Position numbers and translations under genes: made by a program
Source: Eupeodes corollae
Lineage: Eukaryota > Arthropoda > Insecta > Diptera > Syrphidae
Direction of reading: 5' to 3'
DNA length: 64,000 bases
NCBI RefSeq assembly: GCF_945859685.1
Contig: NC_079147.1
Location: 90,016,315 to 90,080,314, forward strand
The notes under the pieces: model-generated
Told to the model about the DNA's origin: nothing
What the model saw: the letters and a program-made list of their open reading frames with translations, nothing else
Database searches by the model: none
Shown: in pieces, positions 1 to 10,144 of the stretch
Layout: the number at the start of each line of letters is the position of its first letter
How positions within the stretch are numbered: position 1 is the stretch's first letter

Positions 1-1245
1 ATAATGTTTTTGATTTTTGTTCAAAATTAAGTTATCCATTTGGTTTTGAGCATTATCCACAGCACGAGAACCTATGAATATGGTTACCATATATTGAAAA
101 GCAAAACTCAGGATATACAAAACAAACTTAATGAACAAGACTTTGAAGTAACGATTTGTTAATGTTTTATGAACCACAAGTTACAAAATTGAAAAAAAAA
201 ATTCTTGAGGTATAAGCACTGTAAAGGTCTGTCTAGTGTCAACTTTGATTCTCAGTAGGCTTGATCCGAAAACAGTTAAAGACGAAAAAACAGAAAATTC
301 TGCCAAACTGTAATTTTCATTTTAAGGAAGAAGGGGTTGAAATATTTGTTTTACCCTATATAAGCCGCATTTTTGAAAAAGCTCCGATAGTCTACTGAAT
401 CAAAAAAAAGGCATATGGTCATCATAACCATTTCATAACCTTTTCAAATGGAATAATTGTATATTTTTTTTTTTGTTGGTTAGTGGTTCTTTGTGGCATC
501 AAAATCAGAGCAAAAATATATTAGTTTTCGTGTTTTGCCGTTCTTTTATTGAAATTTGTTGATAATTGGCAATATCGGCTAGAAAGCAGAATTTATCAAT
601 TTAATTTCAATAAATTGGTTTTTGATTTGATTCAAACGAATTTTGATTAAAGTTTTAAGTGGGTTTGAGGAGGGTTTATTTATGTATCTATGTTACTATA
701 TAAATTTGAATGTCAGCTTAGTTTTTATTTTATTATTAATTAAATATTTTTCGACATTGAGATTTTTTGATGAAAACATATTGTATTTTGGTTACGTGAA
801 TACTTAGAATTTGATAAAAGTAGACGCTTTGTGGTTTGTCAGGGGTATTCTCTGGCACTCTTAGTATTTATATTAAATGAAATTTTCACAGTTTTTTTGA
901 AATGTCTACTATAAAGTTATTTTTTTCTGTATTAGTTAAGATTTTATAAACAACGAAAATGCAAGGTTGGAAAAAAGACAAAAGCTCTTGACTCATTTCA
1001 AAATTGATTTTTTCAATTGTATTACATTCGTCTATTTTTAGTGTTCATTCTTTGTTTGAATGGAAAGAGTAAGTATTGAAATCCATTAATTAGAACTTTC
1101 CATAATACGCGAAAAGTTCTGAATCAACCAAGACTGTGCGATTCCAGATTTTTGTTTGGAATCGTTTTCTTAGTAAAGCAAGAAATTGTGTTTCATTTTT
1201 AACTTTTCCGAAGTTTCCATTTAATTCCCTTACAAAATACCAAAA
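1..1245. other. AT-rich stretch without recognisable gene
   Basis: No reading frame of useful length and no motif was recognised on either strand. The segment is AT-rich with short homopolymer runs and is best treated as intergenic or ancient repeat DNA. Confidence 0.5.
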
Positions 1246-1249
1246 TACA

Positions 1250-1850
1250 TATTTTGTTCATGTTTAATGAAATTAAGGTTACCGATACCTGACGAAGACA
1301 TAGGACCCCAAAACCTAACATAAACACCTCCGTGTTTTACAGTGCCTTATACATTTTTCGGCAAGAACTCTGTGTTTGGCTGCCTTCGTATATGATCCAT
1401 GAAGGTTGAATTTACTTTCGTGTGTAAAAATTACCGTATCTCAAATAGTTTTATCTTTGTTAATATGGTCTCAAATAAATTGCATCCTTGAAGGGCTGAT
1501 GAACGGCCATATCCATGAAACCGTCATCTCTGAATATTCTTCGAATTGTTTCGGAACTGTTTTTTTTTCTATTTAAATATTTGTCTGCCTTTTAAGCTAT
1601 TAGAGGCATACTTAAAGTCGCGTCTACCTTTACTTTTCTTAGAATCCATCTTAAATCGTTGTCAGAAAATATTTTATCTGAGGCTATCCTTCCTATGTTG
1701 TCGATTCGATTTCCGCGTACAAATGGTGTTTTAAACGGTTAAGGGTTTCATTTTAACCATTTCAGCAATGCTTCTTTGGCTTATCCCATCTTTGTAGTGT
1801 TTAATAACAAATTCGCGACGTTCTAAACTCATACACGGACTCATATGTTT
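1250..1850 (-). pseudogene. Tc1-like transposase relic
   Basis: On the minus strand the frame opens near 1832 with MSLERREFVIKHYKDG, then ISQRSIAEMVKM, which is the start of the paired helix-turn-helix DNA-binding region of Tc1-family transposases. Further on (about 1530-1580) the minus strand reads SSETIRRIFRDDGF, matching the usual SPETIRR motif of the second helix-turn-helix. Near 1290-1340 it reads KHGGVYVRFWG, matching the conserved KHGGGSVMVWG block of the DDE domain. The frames are broken and the last catalytic block is not visible. Terminal inverted repeats were not found, so the limits are approximate. It is a dead copy; the Tc1 assignment is firm, the subfamily is unknown. Confidence 0.75.
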
Positions 1851-2215
1851 CAAACAAGAAAATTTTAACTTAGTTTGCGTCAAAAATTAATAAACTGAAC
1901 AAAACCAAAAAATCGATTTTATGCTTCAAACAAAAACAATCTTTTGCTAAAAGTTTAAGTGGAGTGCACCGTTTATGCTGAGACCAAATTCTATGAGAGT
2001 GTTACAATATTTTTTACCTCAGGATGGGAAGCAAAAGATTAATGGGTGACTATTTATAAAAATGATTGACTTCTAAAGACTGTTTGCAAATTTTTGACAT
2101 TTTTTGTCTAAGAAAGTTAAGGTTTTAGACAAATAAAAACTGCTTCGTAAGCTGAAAGCCACTGGAAATCCAGAAAAATTTAACGCAACACTTGTATTTA
2201 TTTATCAAATTTACC

Positions 2216-2735
2216 TCAAGAATTAGTTTGTATATGGACCTCATCAGATATGAACAAACAATTGATCAATGTGTGGTCTTCTTCGGCCATCGATATCATT
2301 TTTTGGCAAAATTCCAAGCGAACAGGCAAATCCTGAGGGTTTAACTTGTTAGTTATTTGGACTTTGTACGGAAACAAGTTTGAATCGTCATGAAGTATCC
2401 GTTGTAATGACCGTCTACTAACTCCAATTTTCCCCGATAAGTTTCGGGTGGAAACGCTCGGATTGGCCTGTATTGCAGATGCCACTGCTGCGATTGTATC
2501 CGAACATTGGCATCTCGATGGTACGGCCTTCGTGCGATGCTTCCAGATTCGGTAAACATGTTTACAAACCTCATAATGGTCCATCTACTCGGGGGATTAC
2601 CGCCAAACCCCCGCCTAAATTCCCTTTAACGGAAATGACGGACTGCAAAGCATGGTACCGTTGCACTATCCAAATTCTTTTCTCCGTATCCCAAGCATCG
2701 ATTTTTAAAAATCTAAATAGTAACTTACAAAACGA
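2216..2735 (-). pseudogene. mariner-like transposase, N-terminal part, frameshifted
   Basis: Two overlapping minus-strand frames together give the N-terminal half of a Tc1/mariner-superfamily transposase. One frame (2353-2574) reads MRFVNMFTESGSIARRP, the end of the first helix-turn-helix. The other (2216-2584) continues through SVSTRNLSGKIGVSRRSLQR (second helix-turn-helix), PYKVQITNKLNPQDLPVRLE (linker) and ends at FISDEVHIQTN, where the first catalytic Asp sits in the SDE motif. At least one frameshift lies near 2500. The C-terminal two thirds, including the second and third catalytic acidic residues, are missing. It is related to, but not the same family as, the copies near 25.5 and 47 kb. 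Confidence 0.75.
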
Positions 2736-2739
2736 CGTA

Positions 2740-3935
2740 ACGATTCGTGTGCCACCCTGTATTAACTATGCAATTTTAAAAAATTTGCGAAAAAAAAACT
2801 TACAAAACTAAGACCTAAGTTTGAATTATTAGATTAAAAACACCATTTACAAGACGAACCATGTGTAAAAAAACATTAGTTCTAAGTAATAAATCAATAA
2901 ACTAACTATCAAAGAGATATTATTTATACTTAATCTTTATAACTGCCATTGAATATGGTAATTGATATTTTCTATTAGAATTTCATTCTCAATTGTTGTG
3001 TTTGTTTCAAAATTGCATTCCACTTAATTCAGACAATTATGAAATAGTTTATCTTATTTCAAAATCAGAACCACAAAACTGTTTAAATGAAATTCATAAG
3101 AAAGGTTTATTTATTGAATGTAACAACTTGCCTTTGTGTAACCTATTGATATAAATCAAACAAATAACAATGAACTCACGTATGAATAAACAGAACATGA
3201 TATAATCAATGTTAGTAAAACTAAGTTGATTGCTTCAATAAATAAATTGTCCTTTGCTTAAAGTCTGTCGTTCTAAATTAATATGGACAATTAGAGATTG
3301 CATGTTCAAATTATTATTTAAACTGTTTTATTTAAGATCGTTTTCTGTTCGATGAACTCTTTGTAATACCATTCAAATACAAAGCTGAATTACATTGTTT
3401 ACAACCTTTTTTATTAAATTCTTAAAATTGAAACTGCTCTATCGACCTTAAGCCAGAAAGTTCCATTAAAAAGTTATCTCCATCATAAATCATATTTGCC
3501 AGAAACATTTGATACGGTTTCTGAATCGTACAAACAAATAAAGAAGGTAAACTTTAAAATGGAGTTGAATTCTATGCGCCATTAGTATCCAAGAACCTTT
3601 TTCACCTATAGGCTTTTATATTATTCTCTTGAAATCGAGTGTGATTCGATCAATCATCGAAGAAAAAATATTTTATAAACAGTTCAAGAACACTGGTTTT
3701 GCCTAAGTCTAATCCGAAGGTAAGTTCTAAAAAGACATTGATGCCATTACTGCACTGAGCTTAGCCAACCTTACTTATGACTCGGTCTGTCTCCTTTCCG
3801 TGCATTTGCCGGCTCTCATAAATTCAAAGTCAAACCTTTTAAAATATTAAAAACAAGGGGTTATTGATGCCCTTAACATGTTAAAGTTTAAAAACATTGC
3901 GAGCTTAAGGAAAATAAAATAAATTATGTACAACT
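2740..3935. other. AT-rich stretch without recognisable gene
   Basis: No supported gene, RNA or repeat was recognised here. The sequence is AT-rich and carries stops in all frames. Confidence 0.5.
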
Positions 3936-3937
3936 TT

Positions 3938-4131
3938 CAAACATTCCTGTGTGCGCGTACTGTTGTCAGAAATGGAGGGGACCTGCAGTTTTTAAGCCGA
4001 TTCCAAACGGCAAATATGAGAGAGTACTTTTCATGAAAAGAATTACTCTTGGAAAATTTGTCAATTCCTCGCAAGAGTCAGTACCCATGAAAAAAAAACT
4101 TTAGATGGCACATTCTGGGATTGAACCCAAT
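3938..4131 (-). mobile_element. tRNA-derived SINE, truncated copy
   Basis: Read on the minus strand, this copy starts with a box-B-like GGTTCAATCCC-type stretch (GGGTTCAATCCCAGA at the high-coordinate end). It continues with the body shared by the copies at 51.4 and 61.8 kb: a GAGGAATTGACAAATT block, a TCATGAAAAG block, a GCCGTTTGGAATCGGC hairpin-like block and the CGCGCACACAGGAATG block. The A-box part of the tRNA-like head is missing, so it is truncated at that end and abuts the tail of the neighbouring LINE. SINEs are non-autonomous and rely on a LINE reverse transcriptase. Confidence 0.7.
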
Positions 4132-4169
4132 CATTTTTATTAATTTCATTTTAAAGCTAGACAAAAATT

Positions 4170-5195
4170 CATAAAATAGCCTAATTAACCATAATAATAA
4201 AATTAATATGAATGTCCTTTTTTATTTTTACTTAAAAACTACTTAAAATAAGGTCCTTAATATAAAACATAAAGCTAATTAAAACTACTTATTCTACCTA
4301 TAAACTACTTATAACTAGAACAAGCAGCAAATCTAACTATCTAACGTTTTTTGTTTTTCATATTTTGTTGTCTTTCTTTTATTTTTTTTTTATTTCATAT
4401 TATTTTTCTTTGTACCTGCCAAAACTGGTTCACACTATCAGTTGGGTCCCGTTCGGACACAGCCCTACCGAACCGAAGGAGCTCCGCTCCGCCTTGCGCC
4501 ATGAAGTCCCGATTGTATAGGAGTCGCCTATCCACCGTTCGTCATCTGACGTGGTATATTAACGGAACTGCCAATCTATCCTGTATCAGACCGCATCTAT
4601 CTAAAAAGAGGAATGCATCTGGTGGAATGAAGCCGCTCAAGCGTGCACTTTCAAAATACTCGTCGTTCGGATAGAACGCCCCGAAAATTAAATTGTTGGT
4701 CGAAGACATAGCTCTTCCAATGTGACCTCGGACGAGTTTTATCACGAAATTGTCAGTTCTGTTGATAGTAAAGCACGTTAGACTCGGCTGTTCAATATAA
4801 GCCGGTATAGCGTCTTAAACAGTGAGGCTCGAACACCCGAAACTTCTCCATCTAGAAAGGGGCAACGTTGAATCACAGAGGACAACCATGAACGATCATC
4901 GGCCGTATGAGGGTCATGTAGCAAATTACCTTCAAGACCTTCAAGGGGTCAAGCCGACTGCTGTAAAACAGCTGTTTCTTCAGAGCGAAGGCTCCTCTGG
5001 CCTTGGTCCGAGCAATAAATATAAATACGCAATATCGCTGATTCTTGTCGAAATCACGCTGCAAGAGAATTCTAATAACCTCAACCTTTCGGGCCGTTCT
5101 GTACGCAATTAAATCATTGGCGTATCAGATCGCTGGTGTAAATGATGGAGAGAATCGACGAATTCACCGCCCCTTTTGAAGACCATTTTTGATTA
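4170..5195 (-). pseudogene. Jockey-type LINE, C-terminal ORF2 piece
   Basis: The minus strand carries the downstream half of a non-LTR reverse transcriptase. From high to low coordinates it reads NGLQKG near 5170 (the position of the GVPQG block), then IYTSDL, LQRDFDKNQR, LKVLKVICYMTLIRPMIVHG near 4880-4930 (the thumb region, usually LIRPxxxYGxPxW) and a C-terminal tail through 4540-4745. Frames are broken several times and the YADD box is not intact. About 4170-4430 would be the 3' untranslated tail. The upstream half of the same copy is at 8560-9135, separated by the repeat-flanked element. The region is more GC-rich than its surroundings. Confidence 0.7.
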
Positions 5196-5571
5196 AGAAT
5201 GCACGGAGAAAAATGATCGGTTAAAAATACCAGAAAACTCGTGTAAAATTAACAGAGTAAACCTGCTAATATAGCACCTGCAAACTCAATCTGTTAAATT
5301 TACACGAGCTTACTCGATTAAAAAAAATTGGTAAATTTTACCCACGTCCTCGGTTGAAGTGTTCTAAATTTTTATTTGCCTACTTTTCGGTTAAATTTGT
5401 CAAAATTGGTCTAAAATTATTTGGTAGGAATAGCCTAGAAGTTTGTAAAAGCAACATATTGAATTGCTTAAAATAACCTATTAACTGGTTTAAATTTACA
5501 AACTTAGTTAGTTGCAGCAACCTATTTTCTCGGTTATAGTTTTTAGAACTTATGGAAATAACTAATCATTT

Positions 5572-5880
5572 CGGTTGAATTAGCCTATCTACTCGGTTGG
5601 AGTAGCCAATCTACTCGGTTGAAGTAGCCTATCTAATTGGTTGGAATAGCCAATTTACTCGGTAATATTAGCCTTTCTACTCAGTTGGAGTAGATAATTT
5701 ACTCGGTTGAAGTAACCTTTCCACCCGGTTAAAAAAGCCCATCGACGCGGTTGGAGTAGCCACTTTACTCGGTTGAAGTAGCCATTCTACTCGGTTAAAA
5801 TAGCCCATTCACTTGGTTGAAGTAGCCTATCTACTCGGTTGGATTAGCCTTTTTACTCGGTTAGAGTTGAATTCTGTAAC
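5572..5880 (+). repeat. 22-bp tandem array, about 14 units
   Basis: Units of exactly 22 bp with consensus close to CGGTTGAAGTAGCCTATCTA(CT) repeat from 5572. The starts fall at 5572 plus multiples of 22 up to 5858 with no insertion or deletion, although individual units differ at several bases. Looser relatives of the unit extend upstream to about 5220. The lack of indels in diverged units suggests either selection on spacing or a recent spread of a variable unit. Confidence 0.9.
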
Positions 5881-5928
5881 CAAGTGATAGCCTACTTTAA
5901 CCGAGTTGATGGGCTACGTATGTAGCTT
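5880..5928 (-). repeat. inverted units closing the 22-bp array
   Basis: Immediately after the forward array, about two units appear in reverse orientation: the minus strand reads CCATCAACTCGGTTAAAG and then CACTTGGTTACAG, with the same 22-bp spacing. Together with the forward units this makes an imperfect palindrome around 5875. Confidence 0.75.
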
Positions 5929-6142
5929 ACCTGTGATTTTACAGTACATTACGCTTATTTGAATCATATATAATATATAAAAAAAAAAACATTTTTTGTT
6001 CAATGGTTAAAGCATTATAGCAATACAAAATATTTATTAATCAAATAAAGTTAGCATAACATCATATTTACAGTGTTTTTAGATAATTGTATACATGTAT
6101 TATATGTGTATTCATATATATAAGTATAAATATACAAATATA

Positions 6143-6370
6143 CAGTAGTGTCTCTCAAAACTAATATAAGTGTACTTAGACTATCGAACTTCGATAAGAG
6201 GATAAAATGAAAAATGAAATGAAATCAAAACTATTATAAGCTTTGTGAAGACAAACGACTGTTGTTTCAGACCACAAAAAAAAAACAGTAGTGTCTCTCA
6301 AAACTAATATAAGTGTGCTTAGACTATCGAACTTCGATAAGAGGATAAAATGAAAAATGAAACTGAAACT
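6143..6370 (+). repeat. 80-bp direct duplication resembling Tc1-type ends
   Basis: A block beginning CAGTAGTGTCTCTCAAAACT at 6143 recurs almost unchanged at 6286, an offset of 143 bp. Each copy runs about 80 bp, through CTATCGAACTTCGATAAGAG to an AAATGAAAAATGAAA stretch. The intervening DNA holds a weaker third version (CAAAACTATTATAAG). The CAGTNGTGTCTCTCAAAA start after a TA looks like a Tc1-family terminus, but no transposase lies beside it. The 3' end of the second copy touches the stop codon of the minus-strand gene, so the duplication may lie in its 3' untranslated region. Confidence 0.75.
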
Positions 6371-6375
6371 GGTAT

Positions 6376-7611
6376 TCACTCCGTCATCCCTAGCTCAGAG
6401 AGGAGAGTATTGGTGGCAGTGGATGTTTTATCATAACGGGTTTTTATTTTATAGAAACCGTTCTGAATAAACATCCACGTACAGGAACACTCCTCAGGAT
6501 ATTTAGCGTTAAGGGTAAAAATTATTTTTATACACGCATCAACTGCTTCAACAATTGTTGGAATGAAATATCTATGATCATTAACAATTACAAAATACGA
6601 TTTGACACTATTCAGTGACTCACCAACCGCAATGATGAAAGGTTGTAATGTTAGATTGTATTCTTCAAGCCTGTGTTTCCGCGCAGAAACAGCTTCACAG
6701 ATCTCTGCATCGGTTTTAACGTGCGTGATGAATGCCTCCCGCACTTCGGCTTTCGATGGTCTCCAAACTTTTTTAGTAGCTCCTTTGAGCTTAAAAGTTT
6801 TTACGGATAGTAATGAAGGAATAAGGAGTAAGGCTCCAAGGTTGCTTGAATCCTCGGAAGCTGAAATGAAATATAAGGTACATCTTTAGTCAGTAAATGC
6901 ATATAGAAAAAAAAATCACAAAAACAAGTTAATTGATAAGTTAAATCGTAATTTGTAATTTTACTTACTTTTCTCAAGGGACAGCAAGTTCTGGACGCAT
7001 TTATCCCTTCCTGTCCTTTTTGCAGCTAATTGGAATATTTGTGTTTTATATGTTGCGAAGGACTCGATGAACCCGTTGTAGTTTTCGGGATACAGAAATT
7101 CGAAGTCCTTTAACAGCTGAAAAAAAATGGATATGATTAAATTACGTATTCAATTTGATTAAACAAATTTTGAAGAGAAGTTAATATTATTATATATGTG
7201 TTAATTATTAAATAGTGAGACATTTACTAAAAGATATCCGGTTGGCTTTTTCAAAGCAGGGAACTCCTTAAGGTAATTGTCAATGGTCATTTGCTTAAGT
7301 ATATGCAGACGTGCCGGTGTGGTGGCCACCCACTTCTCCTCTACCGTAGTCCAGGGATGACTCGAATTTCTCAGCCACTGAAGGGCATCCTCGCAATCTA
7401 CATCATTTAGCAAATTGTTTGTTTCCTGGAAAATTTCCAATTGCGATGAACTTGAAGTTGAAGGAGATGGAGAAGAAGAATATATTCTTGATCGCTTTGG
7501 GATAAGGCCAGATGCCCTATATTTCCTTTTCAAATTATGAATTTGATGTGGGAGCTTTCCTCCCCAGCGGCTTATAATTCCACGGCTAGTTTCAGTTATG
7601 TTGTTGATCAA
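6376..7611 (-). CDS. unrecognised three-exon protein of about 338 residues
   Basis: Three minus-strand exons join in one open frame: 7611-7228, 7116-6969 and 6860-6376. The donors read TTA|GTAAATG and AAA|GTAAGT. Both acceptors are polypyrimidine tracts ending in CAG. Phases fit (0, then 1) and the frame runs to TGA without a break. The product has a basic N-terminal part (LKRKYRASGLIPKRSR), a serine-rich linker, a helical middle (DALQWLRNSSHPWTTVEEKW, then LKEFPALKKPTGYLL) and a C-terminal domain with LQPFIIAVGE, YFVIVNDHRYF and CSCTWMFIQNGFYKI. From memory this C-terminal pattern recurs in many uncharacterised arthropod and fish proteins, often near transposons; that is unverified. No ATG is in frame upstream; the first usable codon is TTG at 7611, so a 5' exon or a lost start is likely. 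A possible leader donor (CCAAG|GTAAAG at 7710) and an initiator-like TCAGTT near 7798 lie upstream. Confidence 0.6.
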
Positions 7612-7960
7612 ATAAACTGTCTTTTTTTCCGCAGTTTTTTAGAAAACACTGTTTCACACACAATTCTACAGTTTTTATTTAAATTGACCGTCCATAAACA
7701 ACACTTTACCTTGGTTCGAATAGATAATTTTTAATTAAAACACTTAAGAGTTCAAAACGCGACTTAACACTTCAACTTCACATCACAGAATGAACTGAGT
7801 TCAGAAAATGAAATGCGTTGTACACGATGCACATAAAGTACATGTAACCCTCTACTCGGTTCATTTAGCACACTTGAAGGGTTCATTTAGCACATTAAAA
7901 AGGTTAAATGTATATGGGAGACGCCATATGATATAAGTATTAGTGTCTGGAGCAGCGTTG

Positions 7961-8300
7961 CTCGGTAAATATAACCCATTAAAACGTTTAAATAGATTCC
8001 TCACACAAGTAACAGTTGACTGTAGTTTACCCATTTACTCGGTTAATATAACCCATTTACTCGGTAAATATAACCCATTAAAACGTTTAAATAGATTCCT
8101 CACACATGTACCAGTTGACTGTAGTTTACCCATTTACTCGGTTAATATAATCCATTTACTCGGTGAATATAACACATTAAAACGATTAAATAGATTTCGC
8201 ACACATGCACTTTAGTTTACCTATGTACTTAGTCAATATAACCCATTTACTCGGTAAATGTAACCTATTAAAACGATTAAATAGGTTCCGCAAATTAGAA
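7961..8300 (+). repeat. 99-bp tandem repeat, three units plus a partial
   Basis: Units starting CTCGGTAAATATAACCC begin at 7961, 8060 and 8159 (99 bp apart), with a fourth partial unit at 8250 after an 8-bp loss. Each contains ATTAAAACG, AAATAGATTCC and GTTTACCCATTTACTCGG blocks, so the array is a higher-order form of the CGGTT motif on the left side. Because 99 is a multiple of 3, a plus-strand frame (7943-8215) stays open through 33-residue repeats; I regard it as non-coding. Confidence 0.9.
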
Positions 8301-8559
8301 CATATATCACTCAGTAAAAAGAAAGAATGACTCGGTTAAATTAAACGAATCGATTATTTATTGTTAACCCATTTAAGTAGTAAAATTAAATAAATCTTGT
8401 GGGTTATTTTAACCGACGTACTCAGTAAACTTAAACAACTTACATTTTAGGTGGATTTAAACAAGAAGGTTGTTTAATATTAATAAGGTATGTGCTAAAT
8501 TAAATAAGTTTAATTGTTTAAATAAGCCAAGTTACTCGGCTAAAAGAAAAATTTAGAAC

Positions 8560-9135
8560 ATTTCTTATCTTAACCCTATAACCATAAGGTGTCAAAGGCC
8601 TTTTCCAAATCAACCAGAACAGCACCTGTGCATTGTTGTTTTGATATATTCCATTGGATATCAGAAACGACCTAGCATGAATTGTGTCATGACCCGCCTT
8701 GAACCCGAACTGTTTAACCGGAATTATTTTGTTGTCCGCAGCCCACTTAGTCAGAGCCACATTGATGATCTCTTCGAAAACTTTGCTGATGCTGGGAAGC
8801 AGACTTATCGACCGAAGATTTGACGGGTTGGAGTTATCCCTTCCCTTTTTCGGGAGAGGATGAGACGCAGCGGTCTTCCACTGGATAATATGTTATTCAT
8901 TGCATAATTGAACAGCGTGGTGTAAATGTCAATTGCCTCCATCGGTAAATGTCTAAGCACAACGTTGGATATACCATCGACACCTGCTGACTTTTTGTTT
9001 TTTATTGAAGGTTTAAAGAGGAGACACCGGTGCACATTGGTCTTAAAGTTTTGAAAATCAAAATTCCACATTTTCGATGTGCAGTTAAAAACAGAATCTC
9101 TATTCTTGAAAGTACGTCCGTTTCTTGGGGAACAC
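8560..9135 (-). pseudogene. Jockey-type LINE, central reverse transcriptase piece
   Basis: From high to low coordinates the minus strand reads NKKSAGVDGISNVVLRHLP (the KAPGxDGI block), a broken WKTAxxxPLPKKG-like block seen through frameshifts, ALTKWAADNKIIPVKQFGFK with GHDTIHA (the QFGFRxxHxTxxQ block), and finally the VDLEKAFDTVW block in altered form near 8580-8620. The last of these carries the first catalytic Asp. This is the upstream part of the same copy whose thumb and tail lie at 4170-5195. Frameshifts break it into at least three frames. Roughly 60 residues expected between the FDxVW and NGLQxG blocks are not visible on either side of the intervening element. Confidence 0.75.
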
Positions 9136-9655
9136 CAGAATTTTTATTATGAATATCAGACTTGAAACCTTCCAATACAACTTGTTTGGAATGGTTAGAA
9201 AGGTAGTTTTTAATCCAACGAAGAAGGATTCATCAATACCACAAGCAAAGTATTTTGATAAGAGAGCTTGGTACTCATTCTTTAAAATGCTTTTTAAATA
9301 TCAAGTGCAATAATCTTACTTGCTCCAAAACGATGTAAAGATTTGTTCCACAGTTCCATACTGACGGTCATAAAGAAGCTGCCATTATTTAATGTATCTC
9401 GTAAGCTGATAGTAAATCAGCGTTTTCATGACCTTGGAAAAAAGGGAAGTAAGTGCTTTTTTGCGATAGTTGGAGGCCTTTTTTAGGGACAGGCTGGACA
9501 AATGTTGTTTTCCATCCGCTTGGATAGAGACCTGCAGAGTAGGGAAGATGGAAAAGCTTACGCAGTACTTTTGACAGCGTTAAAGAACTTCTCTTCAGGA
9601 CAATAGTGGAATACATACTATCCGAGTCAGCGGATTACATACAGAGTCTTATTTT
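9136..9655 (-). pseudogene. CR1-like LINE reverse transcriptase fragment
   Basis: The minus strand reads VLRKLFHLPYSAGLYPSGWK and then TTFVQPVPKKG at 9480-9590, the diagnostic stretch just before the RT fingers in the same CR1-like family seen at 12.9, 37 and 63.3 kb. Below that, from 9420 to 9140, the minus strand matches the later RT region (YQALLSKYF-like) in broken frames. It is a short dead copy. Confidence 0.65.
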
Positions 9656-9659
9656 TTTG

Positions 9660-10140
9660 TGAATAGACTCTAAAAAGTAGACCAAAGATCCGCCGCTACA
9701 AATTCAGACAAGAACACCAGCGCTTAAATCCAACGGAAAATAATTTTCGCAAATCGCTGTTTCTTTGGAATTAGAAGGCTATTAAGTCACCTTAAATAAC
9801 ACACTTATAATTCTGGTTCGCATGTATTGTTGAGGTTCGAACATTGTCAAGGCAAGAGATGAGAAAGTTTTAAGATGGTTTAAGAGTTTAGGTGGAGAGT
9901 GCGAGGAAAGATACAATGTCGAACTGTACGGCAACAGGTATCTAGTCCGAAGAATACAAAAAAAAAATTAAAATCAAAACTATAGAAGGAAGGGAAGGTC
10001 TTCAAATTCAATCTCAAAAGCAGAGTAAGACCACGATTGATGTTGCACACGCAGTTAGGAGAGGACTTTAATTAGTTTGGCGTGTGAAACTGGAGACAGA
10101 TAACCTAGGAACAGGACTATTGCGTCACCTTAAGTAAGTA
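9660..10140 (+). pseudogene. RTE-type LINE, degraded 3' end
   Basis: The plus strand matches the last 500 bases of the RTE-type LINE at 39.8-43.3 kb: a CGCTGTTTCTTTGGA block (9758), a GTCGAACTGTACGGCAAC block (9917), GAAACTGGAGACA (10088) and the terminal CACCTTAAGTAAGTAAG tail (10124). Many substitutions and small indels separate the two copies, and no frame is open. Confidence 0.7.
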
Positions 10141-10144
10141 AGAA

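Larger units (their letters stand above)
5195..8560. mobile_element. candidate repeat-flanked element of unknown superfamily
   Basis: A block of about 3.4 kb lies between two halves of one minus-strand Jockey-type LINE. Its left end begins near CACGGAGAAAAATGATCGG (about 5198). Both sides are built of degenerate or regular copies of a motif centred on ACTCGGTTnAAnTAnCC: the left array at 5220-5930 and the right array at 7850-8545. Between them lies a minus-strand three-exon gene (6376-7611). A shared 14-mer TGTTCTAAATTTTT occurs in inverted orientation near each side (about 5368 and 8550). I found no clean terminal inverted repeat or target duplication, so both borders are uncertain by tens of bases. 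It could be a DNA transposon with long subterminal arrays, or a decayed one lacking its transposase; the encoded protein is not a transposase I recognise. Confidence 0.5.

Noticed and set aside
5572..5880. 22-bp array as a CRISPR-like array
   Set aside because: Units are contiguous with no unique spacers, and the host is an insect.
7943..8215. Plus-strand 33-residue tandem peptide as a repeat protein gene
   Set aside because: The open frame follows automatically from a 99-bp repeat free of stops; no start context or homologous protein was recognised.
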